Below are positions 22,797 to 24,104 of a stretch of 24,104 nucleotides of DNA, piece by piece. The stretch covers positions 1 through 24,104 of the forward strand of contig NZ_JAVRMB020000087.1 in assembly GCF_031844845.1 (NCBI RefSeq). Direction: 5' to 3'. Under the pieces are notes generated by a model. That model was not told where the DNA came from. It searched no databases and saw only the letters and a list, made by a program, of their open reading frames with translations. Position numbers and translations under genes: made by a program. Every line of letters starts with the position of its first letter. Positions within the stretch are counted from its first letter, which is position 1. This DNA is from Endozoicomonas sp031844845. GTDB taxonomy: Bacteria > Pseudomonadota > Gammaproteobacteria > Pseudomonadales > Endozoicomonadaceae.

Positions 22797-22821
22797 ACGA
22801 GACTGCGCCTTAGTCTCGTTC
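22795..22821. other. Hairpin at the end of the flavoprotein gene
   Basis: Perfect 10-bp stem GAACGAGACT (22795-22804) with AGTCTCGTTC (22812-22821), loop GCGCCTT. The stem takes in the last two bases of the TGA stop. No T-tract follows, so a factor-independent terminator is unlikely; it may protect the mRNA end or aid Rho-dependent stopping. Confidence 0.5.
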
Positions 22822-22930
22822 AAGGATCATCTGGAAACCTACAAAAAACGCCCTATATTGGCTGTTCAGCTTCGGCAGACATAAGGCCTTTGAGGGCCTG
22901 GTTTACCTGCATCGGTACAATGAGGATACA

Positions 22931-23118
22931 CTCTTGATTAAAACCGCAACGAGCGCAACATTCGTTGTTATGATCCAAGGCTCAAGCTGCCTTTATACAA
23001 GTCCCAAACACAATACATCGCCTGAAAACAGGAAAATGACTGCGCTATCGCGACCAAAAGACCAGTACAGGCCAAGTCTAGCAGGGCTTGTTGCGTTCGT
23101 TGCTTTTTATTTCAACTG
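22931..23118 (-). repeat. 188-bp MITE-like repeat, copy 2 (inverted relative to copy 1)
   Basis: Reverse-orientation partner of 19918-20105, the same length and about 90% identical. The terminal motifs are GCAACGAGCGCAAC (22946-22959) and GTTGCGTTCGTTGC (23090-23103). Homology stops at CTCTTGATT on the left and TTTCAACTG on the right; flanking bases differ between the two sites, so the boundary is sharp. The two copies face each other across about 2.8 kb that holds the SIS and YhiN genes. Confidence 0.82.
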
Positions 23119-23133
23119 TCGACTATAAAAACC

Positions 23134-23161
23134 ACTGCCGGTAAGGCCGTTTACCGGCAGT
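23134..23161. other. Perfect 11-bp hairpin between repeat copy 2 and the solo terminus
   Basis: ACTGCCGGTAA (23134-23144) and TTACCGGCAGT (23151-23161) around GGCCGT. On the minus strand it is followed by GG then TTTTTATAG, so it can be read as a terminator for minus-strand transcription leaving the TnpB region. Another reading is a subterminal hairpin of the mobile element, as IS200/IS605-group ends have. The sequence cannot decide. Confidence 0.6.
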
Positions 23162-23181
23162 ACGCTCACCGCATAATCATG

Positions 23182-23212
23182 CAGTTCAAAAAAAATGCAA
23201 CGAACGCAACAT
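23182..23212 (+). repeat. Solo terminus of the MITE-like family
   Basis: CAGTTCAAAAAAAAT followed by GCAACGAACGCAAC (23197-23210) matches the left end of copy 1 (CAGTTGAAAAAAATT then GCAACGAACGCAA). Homology stops after the terminal motif; no other end follows inside the window. It lies about 270 bases before the TnpB-like coding region, in the orientation expected if it is the left end of a larger element carrying that gene. Confidence 0.65.
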
Positions 23213-23483
23213 TTTGGATTATATTTACCCGAATACTTTGACCCTCATGGATTTTTCTGGATGGGTGTACTTATTCAACCGTCCCGAAAGAGATTGAATA
23301 ATAAGTTATGCAAAAATCAGCTCTGCCAGACAAAAATCCAGCATCGCCACACAACAATGACGCTTGCTCAAACGGCTCCCGGAGGTCGTGTTTATCACTG
23401 ACATTGCCATTGCTGTCCACGCTCAATGAAAAAGACATAAAACCATTCTGGAGTCCGCAGTGCTCGGAAATTCAGCACTGTTT

Positions 23484-24104
23484 ATGGCTACCACGAAAGA
23501 CCAGTCAGGATTCGAACTTATCCGGTGGTTCCCCGAACTATCGGGTGGACAGAACGAAATCCTGGATGGTTCGGTTAACCCCTCTGAAGCCTTCGACTCC
23601 GCAGAGCTTATCAGTTTCATTACCTCAGTCGGCAATAACCTCTACGGAAAAAAACCGGCTGAAAGGCGCAAAAATAATAGCGTCAAAAAAAATTAGATTT
23701 TACCCGGAGAACAAAGCCGCCTACAAAGAAGCCTTAGTCTTATTCCGCAGATCCTACAATCTGGCGGTAGAGCGTTTTCTAAACGACAGCTACCTTGATG
23801 AGAACGGCAAATTTATCAATATGCGCCCCGCTATAAAAGCTCAGGTTTACCAGGAGCAAAAGGACAAGGGGCACGCCTACAACTCAATAATTTCAGACAA
23901 TGGAACACTGGCCGCAGCCACTACATTCAGAGCGGTCTGTGCCAAAAATAAAAAGTTGAAAAGCAAAAAGGGAGAGAAAGAAAGTTTCTCCGACATCCAT
24001 TTCAAAAGCCGAAAAGGCAGCAGGCACTCATTTTCAATCGATCGCCTGCCGTCAGGGCTGAATCCCTGCCTGGCATCATTAGGGCGAATTCATCTGACAG
24101 AAGA
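23484..24104 (+). CDS. TnpB-like protein, 5' part, frame changed at an A-run and cut by window end
   Basis: From about 23689 the frame reads KIRFYPENKAAYKEA, then 'LVLFRRSYNLAVERFL' and, later, 'FSDIHFKSRKGSRHSFSI', the N-terminal pattern of TnpB/OrfB proteins of IS200/IS605 and IS607 elements. TnpB is an RNA-guided DNA nuclease; its catalytic RuvC and zinc-finger parts lie beyond the window. The preceding ~65 codons (from ATG 23484) look like real protein ('FELIRWFPELSGGQNE', 'SAELISFITSVGN') but lie in another frame that stops at 23696. Skipping one A in the run of eight at 23685-23692 joins them. Otherwise an ATG at 23566 in the TnpB frame gives a Ser/Pro-rich leader that looks out of frame. 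It may be a pseudogene, slippage, or a sequence error. Confidence 0.6.

Noticed and set aside
23195..23401. 68-codon frame starting in the solo repeat terminus
   Set aside because: Its start lies within the repeat end, composition is random and no family is recognisable.

Overview
The window reads as chromosomal DNA of a gammaproteobacterium. The F0F1 ATP synthase operon has the standard gamma-proteobacterial order and Pseudomonas/E. coli-like subunits, TrkH and the YhiN-type flavoprotein are close to enterobacterial forms, and an E. coli-like yjfIJKLMC module is present. An ankyrin-repeat protein, several dispersed short repeats and a TnpB-type element suggest a host-associated marine lineage of the Oceanospirillales/Endozoicomonas kind. 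That placement is inference from gene content, not from a search.

Layout. 1-150: end of a 5S rRNA gene and its terminator, so an rRNA operon lies just upstream. 333-1433 (-): ankyrin-repeat protein with a Gly/Cys-rich tail. 2070-3515: TrkH potassium transporter. 3538-8772: the yjfI-J-K-L-M-C module (DUF2170, PspA family, DUF2491, DUF350, DUF1190 lipoprotein, glutathionylspermidine-synthase-like ATP-grasp), preceded by a promoter overlapped by a long palindrome and split by an opposite-strand LysE-type exporter. 8809-9408 (-): outer-membrane beta-barrel protein. 10006-10245 (-): small orphan gene. 10425-11324: YeiE-like LysR regulator. 11509-19410: atpI-B-E-F-H-A-G-D-C with promoter and terminator. 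19453-19779 (-): DUF3144-like protein. 19918-20105 and 22931-23118: two inverted copies of a 188-bp MITE-like repeat. 20116-20233: a second, diverged copy of the 3' end of atpC with its own terminator. 20256-21425 (-) and 21558-22796 (+): a divergent pair, a SIS-domain sugar-isomerase-like protein and a YhiN/HI0933 flavoprotein. 23182-24104: a solo copy of the repeat terminus followed by the 5' part of a TnpB-like gene running off the window.

How the genes work together. The ATP synthase genes encode the complete complex: F0 is a, b and c, F1 is alpha, beta, gamma, delta and epsilon, plus the AtpI assembly factor. The yjf genes form a membrane-associated module whose members are conserved together but have no settled function; here the first gene carries an N-terminal DNA-binding-like segment, which suggests self-regulation through the palindrome just upstream. 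The most unusual features are the hairpin-forming repeats in three consecutive atp intercistronic gaps, the 25-codon ORF abutting atpB, the second atpC 3' end, and the repeat family that shares its terminus with the region upstream of the TnpB-like gene.
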